A stretch of 64,000 nt of DNA from Bradyrhizobium niftali (GTDB taxonomy: Bacteria > Pseudomonadota > Alphaproteobacteria > Rhizobiales > Xanthobacteraceae): the NCBI RefSeq assembly GCF_004571025.1, contig NZ_SPQT01000034.1, positions 1 through 64,000 on the forward strand, written 5' to 3'. Below are positions 26,315-34,108 of the stretch, in pieces (positions within the stretch are counted from its first letter, which is position 1; each line of letters begins with the position of its first letter). The notes beneath the pieces are model-generated. The model saw nothing but the letters and a program-made list of their open reading frames with translations, had not been told where the DNA came from and did not search any database. The position numbers and the translations under genes were made by a program.

Positions 26315-28549
26315 TCAGACCGCCAGATGCCGTGACGCGGCCAGTCCCGCCAGCGCTTCGTCCAGCTTCTCGCGGTCGAGCGGCTTGATCAAAAACCCGT
26401 TCATGCCGGCCTCGAAGCAGGCGTAGCGATCCTCCACCAGCGTGTTGGCGGTGAGTGCGAGGATCGGCGTGTGACGACCGCCGGTGGCGGCCTCATGGGC
26501 GCGGATGCGTTTTGTCGCTTCGATGCCGTCGAGCTGCGGCATCTGGATGTCCATCAGCACGAGATCATAGGGCGTGCCGGCCGAGCTGGCAGCGAGCCAG
26601 GATTCCAGCGCGGCCTCGCCATGGACGGCGATGACGACGCGGTGGCCGAGCTTTGTCAGCAGCGAGCGCATCAACAGCGCGTTGATCTCGTTGTCCTCGG
26701 CGACGAGGACCGAGAGCCCCTTTGCCGGAGCCGCGCTTGTGGATTCGACCGGGGGCTCCGGCGCAAGCTCGGGCGATGCGACCTCCGGGGTCAGCGCGAG
26801 GCGTGCGGCGAGCGAGGCCGCGCGCAGCGGCTTCACCAGAAAGCCGGTGAAGGCCGTCGACAGCTTTTCATGGCGCGAGCTCGACGTCAGCAGCACCAGC
26901 CGTTGCGGGGCATGGGCGCGGGCCACGTCGCCCAGCCGGTCGGCAATTGCAGGGCCGATCGCGCGATCGACCAGCACCGCCTGCCACGAGCGTTCCGGCA
27001 GCAGCGCTTCTGCCACGGCGGCGTCAGTCACGAGGCAGGTCTGGCCGCCCCAGCGCTCCAGGCGCCGTGCGATCAGCGAAGCCTCGATGCCCTCGGCAAT
27101 CAGCAGGATCGACTTGCCCGTGAGGTTGGGACTCGGGAACGCGGTCTGCCCCGCGCCTCCTTGCGATGGCGCGAGCGGCACCGCGACCTCGAAGGTCGAG
27201 CCCCTGCCCGGTTCGCTCGTGAGTGTGATCCGGCCGCCCATGCGCTTGACGATGCGTTCGCTGATGGCAAGGCCGAGCCCGGTGCCGCCATAGGTGCGGG
27301 CGACGCGCTCGTCGGCCTGCTCGAACTCGCGGAAGATGCGTTGCTGCGCTTCGGTTGCGATGCCGATGCCGGTGTCGCGGACGAGGAAGCTGATCTCGTT
27401 CGGCCAGATGCCGGGCTCGACGATCAGGGCCACGCCGCCGCTCGCGGTGAACTTGATGGCGTTGCCGGCGAGGTTGAGCAGCACCTGGCGCAGCCGCGCG
27501 GCGTCGCCGACCACCTCGAGCGGCAGGCGCTCGTCGACATAGGCGGCGATCTCGAGCGTCTTCGCCTGCGCGCGCGGCGCGAGCAGCTCGGTGATCTCCT
27601 CGATCAGGGTCGAGAGCGCGAAGGGGCGTTGCTCGAGGTCGAGCTTGCCGGCCTCGATCTTGGAATAATCGAGCATCTCCTCGATCAGCGCCATCAGCGC
27701 TTCGCCCGAGGTTTTCACGGCCTTCGCGTAGGTCGCCTGCTCCGGCGTCAGCGTGGTGTCGAGCAAGAGGCCGCCCATGCCGATGATGCCGTTGAGCGGA
27801 GTGCGGATCTCGTGCGAGGCCATCGCGAGGAAGCGCGACTTGGCGCGGTTGGCGGCATCGGCCTGGTCGCGGGCGTCGGACAGCGCGCGCTCGGTCTCGG
27901 TGCGGTCGGTGACGTCGCGCCCCACACTCTGCAACTCGGCCGGCTGGCCGGCATCGAGGCGGACATAACCCTCGCGCCAGGCGATCCAGCGCGCGCCGAG
28001 CGGGGTTGCGATCTTCTGATCGTGAACGCGCGTGCCGTTGCTTTCGCGGGCATTGTCGCCCTGCTCCAGTACGTCGAAATCAAAGCGCGTGCCGACCAGT
28101 GCGCCGCGCGCCTGCCCTGCGAGTGCGCAATAGGCGTCGTTGGCGAAGGTGATGCGGCCGTTTGTGTCGCGCAGCACGATCAGGTCGCCCTGCTGTTCGA
28201 ACAGGCTGCGGGCGCGCTCCTCAGCTTCCTTCAGCTCCCAATTGCGGTCGATCAGCGCCTCGTTATGGGCGGCGAGCTTGCGCAGCCGCTTGTTGACGAA
28301 GCGCAGCCGCATGCTCATCGTCGCCAGGCCAAGGCAGGCGAGGGCGAACAGGAAGCTCGCGCCGATCGCAAAGGCATTGGGATCGTAGCCGGAATTCTCG
28401 GCGCGGCTGCCGGAGACGAAGCCATAGGCGCCGCCGAACGTCGCCGAGAAGATCATGAAGGAGCGGATCGCGAAGGCGATTCTCGGATGCTGCCGCCTGA
28501 AGCGGCGCATGCGCACCTTGATCCGGAACGTCCGACCCATCGCCACCAA
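26315..28549 (-). CDS. Hybrid sensor histidine kinase with PAS and two receiver domains
   Basis: A 744-residue membrane sensor kinase. Two membrane segments lie at about 25-45 and 60-80, followed by a short coiled coil and a PAS domain at about 112-215. HisKA has the phospho-acceptor His246 in LAMASHEIRTPLNGIIG. The ATPase domain (about 350-465) has DTGIGIATEAQ and GGTGLGLAISERIVKRMGG. The first receiver (about 478-585) lacks the usual acidic pair at its start, so it is probably a pseudo-receiver. The last (about 612-735) is complete, with LVLMDIQMPQLDG. The start could be four codons later. The signal and the partner are unknown. Confidence 0.9.
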   Translation of the reverse strand: MVAMGRTFRIKVRMRRFRRQHPRIAFAIRSFMIFSATFGGAYGFVSGSRAENSGYDPNAFAIGASFLFALACLGLATMSMRLRFVNKRLRKLAAHNEALIDRNWELKEAEERARSLFEQQGDLIVLRDTNGRITFANDAYCALAGQARGALVGTRFDFDVLEQGDNARESNGTRVHDQKIATPLGARWIAWREGYVRLDAGQPAELQSVGRDVTDRTETERALSDARDQADAANRAKSRFLAMASHEIRTPLNGIIGMGGLLLDTTLTPEQATYAKAVKTSGEALMALIEEMLDYSKIEAGKLDLEQRPFALSTLIEEITELLAPRAQAKTLEIAAYVDERLPLEVVGDAARLRQVLLNLAGNAIKFTASGGVALIVEPGIWPNEISFLVRDTGIGIATEAQQRIFREFEQADERVARTYGGTGLGLAISERIVKRMGGRITLTSEPGRGSTFEVAVPLAPSQGGAGQTAFPSPNLTGKSILLIAEGIEASLIARRLERWGGQTCLVTDAAVAEALLPERSWQAVLVDRAIGPAIADRLGDVARAHAPQRLVLLTSSSRHEKLSTAFTGFLVKPLRAASLAARLALTPEVASPELAPEPPVESTSAAPAKGLSVLVAEDNEINALLMRSLLTKLGHRVVIAVHGEAALESWLAASSAGTPYDLVLMDIQMPQLDGIEATKRIRAHEAATGGRHTPILALTANTLVEDRYACFEAGMNGFLIKPLDREKLDEALAGLAASRHLAV

Positions 28550-28669
28550 TCCCGACTCTTGTCTTGAAACCCCGTGCTCGCCACGTGCGACGATGTCCCG
28601 CCGACCTTGCGAACAGCTTGAGGCCTTGGCGCCGCCTCCAAACAGGGTTGACGAGGTGTTAACGGCTCA

Positions 28670-28718
28670 GAGCATGATCCGGAAAAGTGTGCAGCGGTTT
28701 TCCGGAAAGATCATGCTC
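28670..28718. repeat. GAGCATGATC palindrome, copy 2
   Basis: Begins GAGCATGATCCGGAAAAGTG and ends TTCCGGAAAGATCATGCTC. This is the most symmetric copy in the window. It lies between the hybrid kinase and the small exported-protein gene. Confidence 0.88.
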
Positions 28719-28752
28719 CAACACCAACCTGAAGCGTGATGATCATCGCGCT

Positions 28753-29220
28753 TCAGAGCGAGGCGGCCTGGAACGGGCGGTGACCGTCGTGGGCGCCGAC
28801 GATCAGCGCCGCCGCCTCGCGCTGCGAGAACGTCTTCGAGCGCACATAGATGCGGTAATCGGCCGGCCCATCGGTGGAGAGATAGATCACCGGCCCGCCG
28901 TCGACCGGCTGCGCGGCAATCGTGATGAGCCGGGTCTGCGGATTGGCCTGGCAGGAATCCGGCTCGGAGCCGAGACCGTCGTCCACCACCGCGAAGTCCG
29001 CACCGTCCGCATCGTCGGTGATCTGAACCCTGACCGTGGCCCGCGTCGGATCGTCGGTGAAGGCGACATGGACGCCGGCGGTCCAGAACAGCGATGTCAG
29101 CTCGACGGAGGTGTCGCCCAGGGCGATGCAGGGATGCGAGACCGATCCGATCTCGCTGCGGGCAAACACCGCAGCCGCCAACAGGGGAACGACCGAGGCC
29201 AGGATCTTGAAACGCAACAT
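28753..29220 (-). CDS. Small exported protein of unknown function
   Basis: A 155-residue protein with an N-terminal signal peptide (MLRFKILASVVPLLAAAVFA). It has two cysteines that could form a disulfide (SHPCIALG and PDSCQAN), a beta-rich centre, and the C-terminal stretch YRIYVRSKTFSQREAAALIVG. No family is recognised. It is about 100 bases downstream of comM on the same strand and may be cotranscribed with it. Confidence 0.7.
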   Translation of the reverse strand: MLRFKILASVVPLLAAAVFARSEIGSVSHPCIALGDTSVELTSLFWTAGVHVAFTDDPTRATVRVQITDDADGADFAVVDDGLGSEPDSCQANPQTRLITIAAQPVDGGPVIYLSTDGPADYRIYVRSKTFSQREAAALIVGAHDGHRPFQAASL

Positions 29221-29316
29221 GACACTCTACTCGCCAAGCCGTACGGGAACTTGTGGGCCTTATGGTTTGCAGAGCGTAAAGGAAACTCGTTACCGCCGGG
29301 TTGATGCGCGGAATGA

Positions 29317-30672
29317 TCACGCCATCTGGCGCACATCCTCTGCGAGTGCGCGATAGGACAGCGCTTCGGCGAGATGCAGCCGGCCGATCCTGTCGGCGCC
29401 GTCGAGATCGGCGAGCGTGCGCGCCACCCGCAGCACCCGGTGATAGCCGCGCGCCGACAGCCGCATGGTCTCGGCGGCGTCGCGCAGCAGCTTGGCGCCT
29501 TGCGCATCCGGCTTGGCGATCTCTTCCAGCACCGAGGCCGGCGCCTCGGCATTGGTGCGGACCCGCGGCAGGCCGATCGCCGCGTAACGCGCAAGCTGGA
29601 TGTCGCGCGCCGCCGCCACGCGCGCGGCGACCTCGGCTGATCCCTCCGCCGGCGGCGGCAGGATCAGGTCGGCTGCGGTCACCGCCGGAACCTCGATGCG
29701 CAGGTCGATGCGGTCCATCAAGGGCCCCGAGATGCGGGCCTGGTAGTCGCCGGTGCAGCGATCGATGCGGCCGCGCTTGCAGGCATAGCCGGGCTCGAAC
29801 GCGTTGCCGCAACGGCAGGGATTCATCGCCGCGACCAGCATGAAGCGGGCAGGGTAGGTGACGCGATGATTGGCGCGGGACACCGAGACCTCGCCGTTTT
29901 CCAGCGGCTGGCGCAGCGAATCCAGAACGCGCGGATCGAACTCCGGCAATTCGTCGAGGAACAGCACGCCCTGGTGCGCCAGCGAGATTTCGCCGGGCTT
30001 GGCACGCATGCCGCCGCCGGTGAGCGCGGCCATGCTGGCGGAATGATGCGGCGAGCGGAACGGGCGCCGCGACGTCAGCGCACCGCCTTCGATCTCGCCG
30101 GCAACGGAGGCGATCATCGAGACCTCGAGCAGCTCGCCCGGCGAGGGCCGCGACAGCACCTGCGTGCCCTTGAAGTGGTTGGCGATCTGGATCAGCGATT
30201 GTGCGGCGATGATCTGGATGTCCGGGCTCGCCCAGGCCGCCTCGGAGCCGCAGGCGGTCGGACAGATCAGGCCTTCCTCGCGCACATTGGCGCCGATCGC
30301 GGCGGGAAGAACGCCGGCCACCGGCGCGATCGAGCCGTCGAGGCCGAGCTCGCCGAGCACGGTGAAGCCGGTCAGCGCATCCGGCGGAATCGCGCCGATC
30401 GCCGCCATCAGCCCGAGCGCGATCGGCAGGTCGTAATGGCTGCCTTCCTTGGGCAGATCGGCGGGGGCCAGATTGACGATGATCCGCCGCGCCGGCAGCG
30501 CCAGGCCTGATGCGATCAGCGCCGAGCGGACCCGCTCCCGCGCCTCCGATACCGCCTTGTCCGGCAGGCCGACGATGGCAAAGGCCGGCAGGCCCGGCGC
30601 GACCTGCACCTGCACGTCGACCGCGCGGGCCTCGATCCCCTCAAAGGCGACGGTAGAAACCCGTTGAACCAT
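29317..30672 (-). CDS. comM: ComM/YifB-type Mg-chelatase-like AAA protein, lacking the Walker A segment
   Basis: ComM is a AAA+ helicase that promotes branch migration during natural transformation. The 451-residue product starts MVQRVSTVAFEGIEARAVDV and keeps the N-terminal domain, Walker B (GVLFLDELPEF, 235-245), RRPFRSPHHSASMAALTGGG, LVAAMNPCRCGNAFEPG and the C-terminal lid. Family members are about 510 residues and carry a GPPGxGKT P-loop after the HFKGTQVLSRP stretch. Here residue 176 of that stretch runs directly into SPGELLEVSMIASV, so about 55-60 residues with the P-loop are missing in frame. ATP binding should be lost. A LexA box lies 60 bases upstream. Identity is firm; activity is doubtful. 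Confidence 0.92.
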   Translation of the reverse strand: MVQRVSTVAFEGIEARAVDVQVQVAPGLPAFAIVGLPDKAVSEARERVRSALIASGLALPARRIIVNLAPADLPKEGSHYDLPIALGLMAAIGAIPPDALTGFTVLGELGLDGSIAPVAGVLPAAIGANVREEGLICPTACGSEAAWASPDIQIIAAQSLIQIANHFKGTQVLSRPSPGELLEVSMIASVAGEIEGGALTSRRPFRSPHHSASMAALTGGGMRAKPGEISLAHQGVLFLDELPEFDPRVLDSLRQPLENGEVSVSRANHRVTYPARFMLVAAMNPCRCGNAFEPGYACKRGRIDRCTGDYQARISGPLMDRIDLRIEVPAVTAADLILPPPAEGSAEVAARVAAARDIQLARYAAIGLPRVRTNAEAPASVLEEIAKPDAQGAKLLRDAAETMRLSARGYHRVLRVARTLADLDGADRIGRLHLAEALSYRALAEDVRQMA

Positions 30673-30731
30673 GCCGAACCAGCCTGCCCTCGTGCACAAT
30701 CGAGGGTAGCAGAGCCGGCCAACCTTCGCAA

Positions 30732-30746
30732 GAACAATACGGGAAC
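30732..30746. promoter_or_regulatory. LexA (SOS) box upstream of comM
   Basis: GAAC-AATACGG-GAAC, an exact match to the alphaproteobacterial LexA consensus GAAC-N7-GAAC (GTTC-N7-GTTC on the other strand). It is 60 bases upstream of the comM start and about 150 bases upstream of the PilZ gene on the opposite strand. Confidence 0.8.
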
Positions 30747-30898
30747 ATATCTGGCGCCGCCCAAGCCCTAACCAATCGTAAGCGAGACGCGGACACTACG
30801 TCTCGAATGCGAGCGGCTGTCCTCAGCACATTCCAACGAATGTCCGCTACTCTTGGGGCTGCGGGATGAGCCGTGATCTAATGGGGTGAAGAATTCCA

Positions 30899-31144
30899 AT
30901 GCTTGCAAATCGCCGGAGAAGCGAACGTCGGGTATGCAGCCGGCTGGCCAAGATCCATTTTGGCGCGGGCTCGCTGCCGCGGGATTGCACAATCACGGAT
31001 ATTTCGGATGGCGGCGTGAAAGTCGTGGCGGAATTCCTGGAAGTGCCGCCGCAATTCACCATCATCTTCGCACCCGACTATTCCCGCCAGTGCCGGCTGC
31101 GCTGGCGCATCGGCTGCGAATTCGGTGCCGAGTTCACCGATTAG
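30899..31144 (+). CDS. Single PilZ-domain protein
   Basis: An 81-residue protein made of one PilZ domain, the c-di-GMP receptor fold. It starts MLANRRRSERRVCSRLAKI, giving the RxxxR motif at 5-11. It has D-x-S-x-x-G in DISDGGVKV (34-39), and both halves of the ligand-binding signature are present. It probably senses c-di-GMP and acts through a partner. It lies just before tadD and near the Tad pilus genes, so a surface-attachment role is a reasonable inference. Confidence 0.85.
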   Translation: MLANRRRSERRVCSRLAKIHFGAGSLPRDCTITDISDGGVKVVAEFLEVPPQFTIIFAPDYSRQCRLRWRIGCEFGAEFTD

Positions 31145-31162
31145 GCTGCGGGGCTGACTTCC

Positions 31163-31177
31163 TTAACGGGAATTTAG
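31163..31177. promoter_or_regulatory. CtrA-like half-consensus upstream of tadD
   Basis: TTAA-CGGGAAT-TTAG matches the CtrA consensus TTAA-N7-TTAA with one mismatch, about 45 bases upstream of tadD. CtrA controls pilus genes in Caulobacter. A single imperfect match is weak evidence. Confidence 0.3.
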
Positions 31178-31222
31178 CGTTAATCGGTAAGCATATCTGA
31201 TCAGTCGCCGAGTGATCAGAGT

Positions 31223-31996
31223 ATGCCCAAGCGTTTGTCCCGTGCCTCTCGCCCGGCGAGATATCTGTTTTCCGCGCTTCTGGTCATTGCCCTCGGCGGC
31301 TGTCAGACCACTGGCATCGAGGACATCACCGGCGCGCTCGGCGGCAAGTCGGACGCCGCAAGCAAGGCCGACGCCAGGCCGGACATGGACGCATTGCGCG
31401 AGCGTTTTCGCGCCAGGCCCAGCGATCCCAACATCGCGCTCGAATACGGCAAGGCGCTGCGCGAGACCGGCCAGCGCGCCCAGGCGGTCGCGGTGCTCGA
31501 GCAGGCCGTGCTCGGCCATCCCAGCAACAAGGCGCTGCTCGCCGGCTACGGCCGCGCGCTCGCCGACAACGGCAATTTCCAGCAGGCTTTCGACGTGCTG
31601 GGCCGCGCGCATTCGCCCGAGGATCCGGACTGGCGCATCCTGTCGGCGCAGGGTGCCGCGCTCGACCAGCTCGGCCGCAACGAGGAGGCGCAGCAATATT
31701 ACGCCGCGGCGCTGAAGATCGTGCCCGACGAGCCGACCGTGCTGTCCAATCTCGGCCTGTCCTATATGCTGCAAAACAATTTGTCGAAGGCCGAACAGGT
31801 GCTCGGCCGCGCTTATCAGCGCAATCAGAACGATGCGCGGGTCCGCGCCAATCTCGCGCTCGTGCTGGGATTGCAGAGCCGCGAGGCCGAGGCTGAAATC
31901 CTCGTGAAGGCAGATTTGCCGCCGGACCAGGCCGCGGCCAAGGTCGCGGCACTGCGCCAGGTGCTGGCCAAGAAACAGCAAAGGGCGGACAAATAG
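31223..31996 (+). CDS. tadD: TadD-like TPR lipoprotein
   Basis: TadD is the outer-membrane-associated TPR lipoprotein (pilotin-like) of the Tad/Flp pilus machine. The 257-residue protein has a lipoprotein signal with lipobox LALGGC (Cys27) and about four to five TPR repeats between 70 and 215. Examples are PSDPNIALEYGKALRETGQ and PDEPTVLSNLGLSYMLQNN. It ends in a Lys/Gln-rich tail. It faces the cpaBCDE block tail to tail, with only 35 bases between the stops. In most Tad loci tadD follows tadC on the same strand. Confidence 0.85.
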   Translation: MPKRLSRASRPARYLFSALLVIALGGCQTTGIEDITGALGGKSDAASKADARPDMDALRERFRARPSDPNIALEYGKALRETGQRAQAVAVLEQAVLGHPSNKALLAGYGRALADNGNFQQAFDVLGRAHSPEDPDWRILSAQGAALDQLGRNEEAQQYYAAALKIVPDEPTVLSNLGLSYMLQNNLSKAEQVLGRAYQRNQNDARVRANLALVLGLQSREAEAEILVKADLPPDQAAAKVAALRQVLAKKQQRADK

Positions 31997-32031
31997 TCCG
32001 CCCTCTTCCCGGCCTTTGCGAGTTCAGCTCC

Positions 32032-33321
32032 TTACGACGCCTTGCGATGCGGGGCCGATGCGCGGCCCGATCGGCCCTTCAGCCTCTTCAGGAGCGGTGC
32101 GAGCAGCGAGCGCTTCGGCTTCTTCACCTCGCCGCGCCCGGCGAGGCGGTTCGCCATGTTCTGGAACAGCTCGGTGGTGCGGTGGCTCTTGGAGACCTCC
32201 GCGATCATCTGGCCGTTGTTGGCCGCGGTGGAGAACAGTTTCGAATCGAACGGGATCACCGCGATCGGCTGGCTCTCCATGGTCTTGACGAACGACTTGA
32301 CGTCGATCTCCGCGCGCTTGTGCATGCCGACCTGGTTGATGCAGTACAGCGGCGGCCGGTCGTTCGGCCGCGCCGCCTTCAGCACGGTCAGCATGTTCTT
32401 GGTGTTGCGCAAGTTCGCGAGATCGGGCTCGGCCACGATCACGATGTCGTCGGCGTTGATCAGCGCGCGCCGCGTCCAGCCCGACCATTGATGGGGGACG
32501 TCGAGCACGATGCAGGGCGTGGTCATGCGCAGCGTGTCGAACACCGCGTCGAAGGCCTCCGCGCCGAAATCGTAGACCCGGTCGAGGGTGGCAGGTGCGG
32601 CCAGAAGGCTGAGGCGCTCGGTGCATTTGGCGAGCAGGCGCTCCATCAGCGCCGTATCGGGCCGGTCCTGCGACAGCACCGCGTTGGCGATGCCCTGCAC
32701 CGGGTCCTGGTTGTAGTCGAGGCTCGCGGTGCCGAAGGCGAGGTCGAGATCGATCACGACGGAATCGAGCGCGAGGTCGCGGGCGATGGTCCAGGCCACA
32801 TTGTGCGCGACGGTGGACGCGCCGACGCCGCCCTTGGCGCCGACCACCGCGATGACACGGCCGGTGATGATGGCTTCGGACGCCGAGAACAGGCTGCAGA
32901 TCGAACGGACCACGTCGAGCGTTTCGACCGGTCCCACCACATAGTCGTTGACGCCGCGGCGCACCAGCTCGCGATAGGGCGCGGTGTCGTTGGGGTTGCC
33001 GATCACGACCACGCGGGTGCCGGGATCGCAGACGCCGGCGAGATCGTCCAGGCCCTCCAGGATGTCGCGCGTGCCGTCGGATTCGATCACGATCACGTTC
33101 GGCGTCGGCATCGATTCATAGACTTCGATCGCCGCGGCGAGGCCGCCTTCCTTGGCGGTGACATGCGCCTTGGCGAGCCGGCGATCCTGCCCGGCCGCGG
33201 TCACTGCGGCGAGCGTCTGGTCGGTCTCGCAAAAGGCTTGCACGGAAATGCGAGGAACCGGCGCAATATGCTCCTCGGGGTGCCGCGGATGATCCGCTTC
33301 TTCGTCGTTGACGCTCGTCAT
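32032..33321 (-). CDS. cpaE: Tad pilus assembly ATPase-like protein CpaE/TadZ
   Basis: CpaE/TadZ localises the Tad secretion system to its site in the cell. The 429-residue protein has an N-terminal receiver-like domain (about 25-145) and a ParA/MinD-type ATPase domain starting at AVVGAKGGVGASTVAHN. In the Walker A box KGGVGAST (163-170) the second lysine is replaced by alanine; atypical Walker A boxes are known in TadZ proteins. A Walker B-type strand is in CIVLDVPHQWSGWT. The C-terminus is basic. The start is fixed by the ATGA overlap with cpaD. cpaF should follow but does not. Confidence 0.92.
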   Translation of the reverse strand: MTSVNDEEADHPRHPEEHIAPVPRISVQAFCETDQTLAAVTAAGQDRRLAKAHVTAKEGGLAAAIEVYESMPTPNVIVIESDGTRDILEGLDDLAGVCDPGTRVVVIGNPNDTAPYRELVRRGVNDYVVGPVETLDVVRSICSLFSASEAIITGRVIAVVGAKGGVGASTVAHNVAWTIARDLALDSVVIDLDLAFGTASLDYNQDPVQGIANAVLSQDRPDTALMERLLAKCTERLSLLAAPATLDRVYDFGAEAFDAVFDTLRMTTPCIVLDVPHQWSGWTRRALINADDIVIVAEPDLANLRNTKNMLTVLKAARPNDRPPLYCINQVGMHKRAEIDVKSFVKTMESQPIAVIPFDSKLFSTAANNGQMIAEVSKSHRTTELFQNMANRLAGRGEVKKPKRSLLAPLLKRLKGRSGRASAPHRKAS

Positions 33322-34052
33322 CTGCCTGTATCGCTGAGCTTGGCCTTGTCGGCCTCGGGGTTGGGAGTCGCGACCGGCGTGCCCTTGCGATAGCGTTCGA
33401 AGGCCATGTCGCGACGTGCGGTATAGACCGGCGTTTCGGCACGCGGCTGCTCGAGGTCGGCGGGATTGTCGATCATCGCCGCGAGATTGCGCTGGCTGGC
33501 GCAGCCCAGATTGAAGTACGGGTGGTTCTCGTTGTAGCCGGGGTCGAGGATGGACGGACCGATGTCTTCGGGCCACAGCCCGCAGGGGCCGGCGACCGCG
33601 GCGATGCGGGAATAGCCGAGGCGGATGGTGGGTAGCAGTCCGGGATCCTCGGGCCGATAGGGATGCTGGACGATGGCACGCGAGGGCACGCCGGCGGATG
33701 CGAGCACGGAACGGATTTCCCGATAGGTCGCCGCGGCGGCACGCGAATTCGCGGCGTCGATCGGCACGTCGACGACGACGGACCCGGTGCCTTCGCGCAC
33801 CCAGTCCCGGGCGATGCCCGCGACGTCGGACTGCTGTGCGGCCGAGAGGCCGCCTCGCGCCTTGCCGACGAAAATCACGATCGACTTCTTGGCTTCCTGC
33901 ACCGCGATCGGATGGCGCTGGCGGTAATCGGTCGGCACCGTCTGGGTGACGATCTCGCCCGTGGTGTTGCACGCACCCAGCATGACGGAGAGCCCCGTCA
34001 GCGCCAGCGCGACGCTTAAGCCGCGACGTCGATCGGTCATGGTCTTCGTCAT
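33318..34052 (-). CDS. cpaD: Tad pilus lipoprotein CpaD
   Basis: CpaD is the outer-membrane lipoprotein that works with the CpaC secretin. From the ATG at 34052 the product has 244 residues, with a lipoprotein signal ending VMLGAC (Cys28). The family region follows: VPTDYRQRHPIAVQEAK, the Pro/Gly-rich centre, and NLGCASQRNLAAMIDNPADL, a strong CpaD signature. A second ATG four codons later is equally possible. Its stop overlaps cpaE and its start is 56 bases from cpaC. Confidence 0.92.
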   Translation of the reverse strand: MTKTMTDRRRGLSVALALTGLSVMLGACNTTGEIVTQTVPTDYRQRHPIAVQEAKKSIVIFVGKARGGLSAAQQSDVAGIARDWVREGTGSVVVDVPIDAANSRAAAATYREIRSVLASAGVPSRAIVQHPYRPEDPGLLPTIRLGYSRIAAVAGPCGLWPEDIGPSILDPGYNENHPYFNLGCASQRNLAAMIDNPADLEQPRAETPVYTARRDMAFERYRKGTPVATPNPEADKAKLSDTGR

Positions 34053-34108
34053 CGCTTGATCCCCTCTTGCCCCGATCCTTGCCCCGTTCCCCAAGCCGTC
34101 CCTCGGTC

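Noticed and set aside
26471..28567. Long plus-strand frame opposite the hybrid kinase
   Set aside because: Shadow of the kinase gene; no domain or plausible start context.
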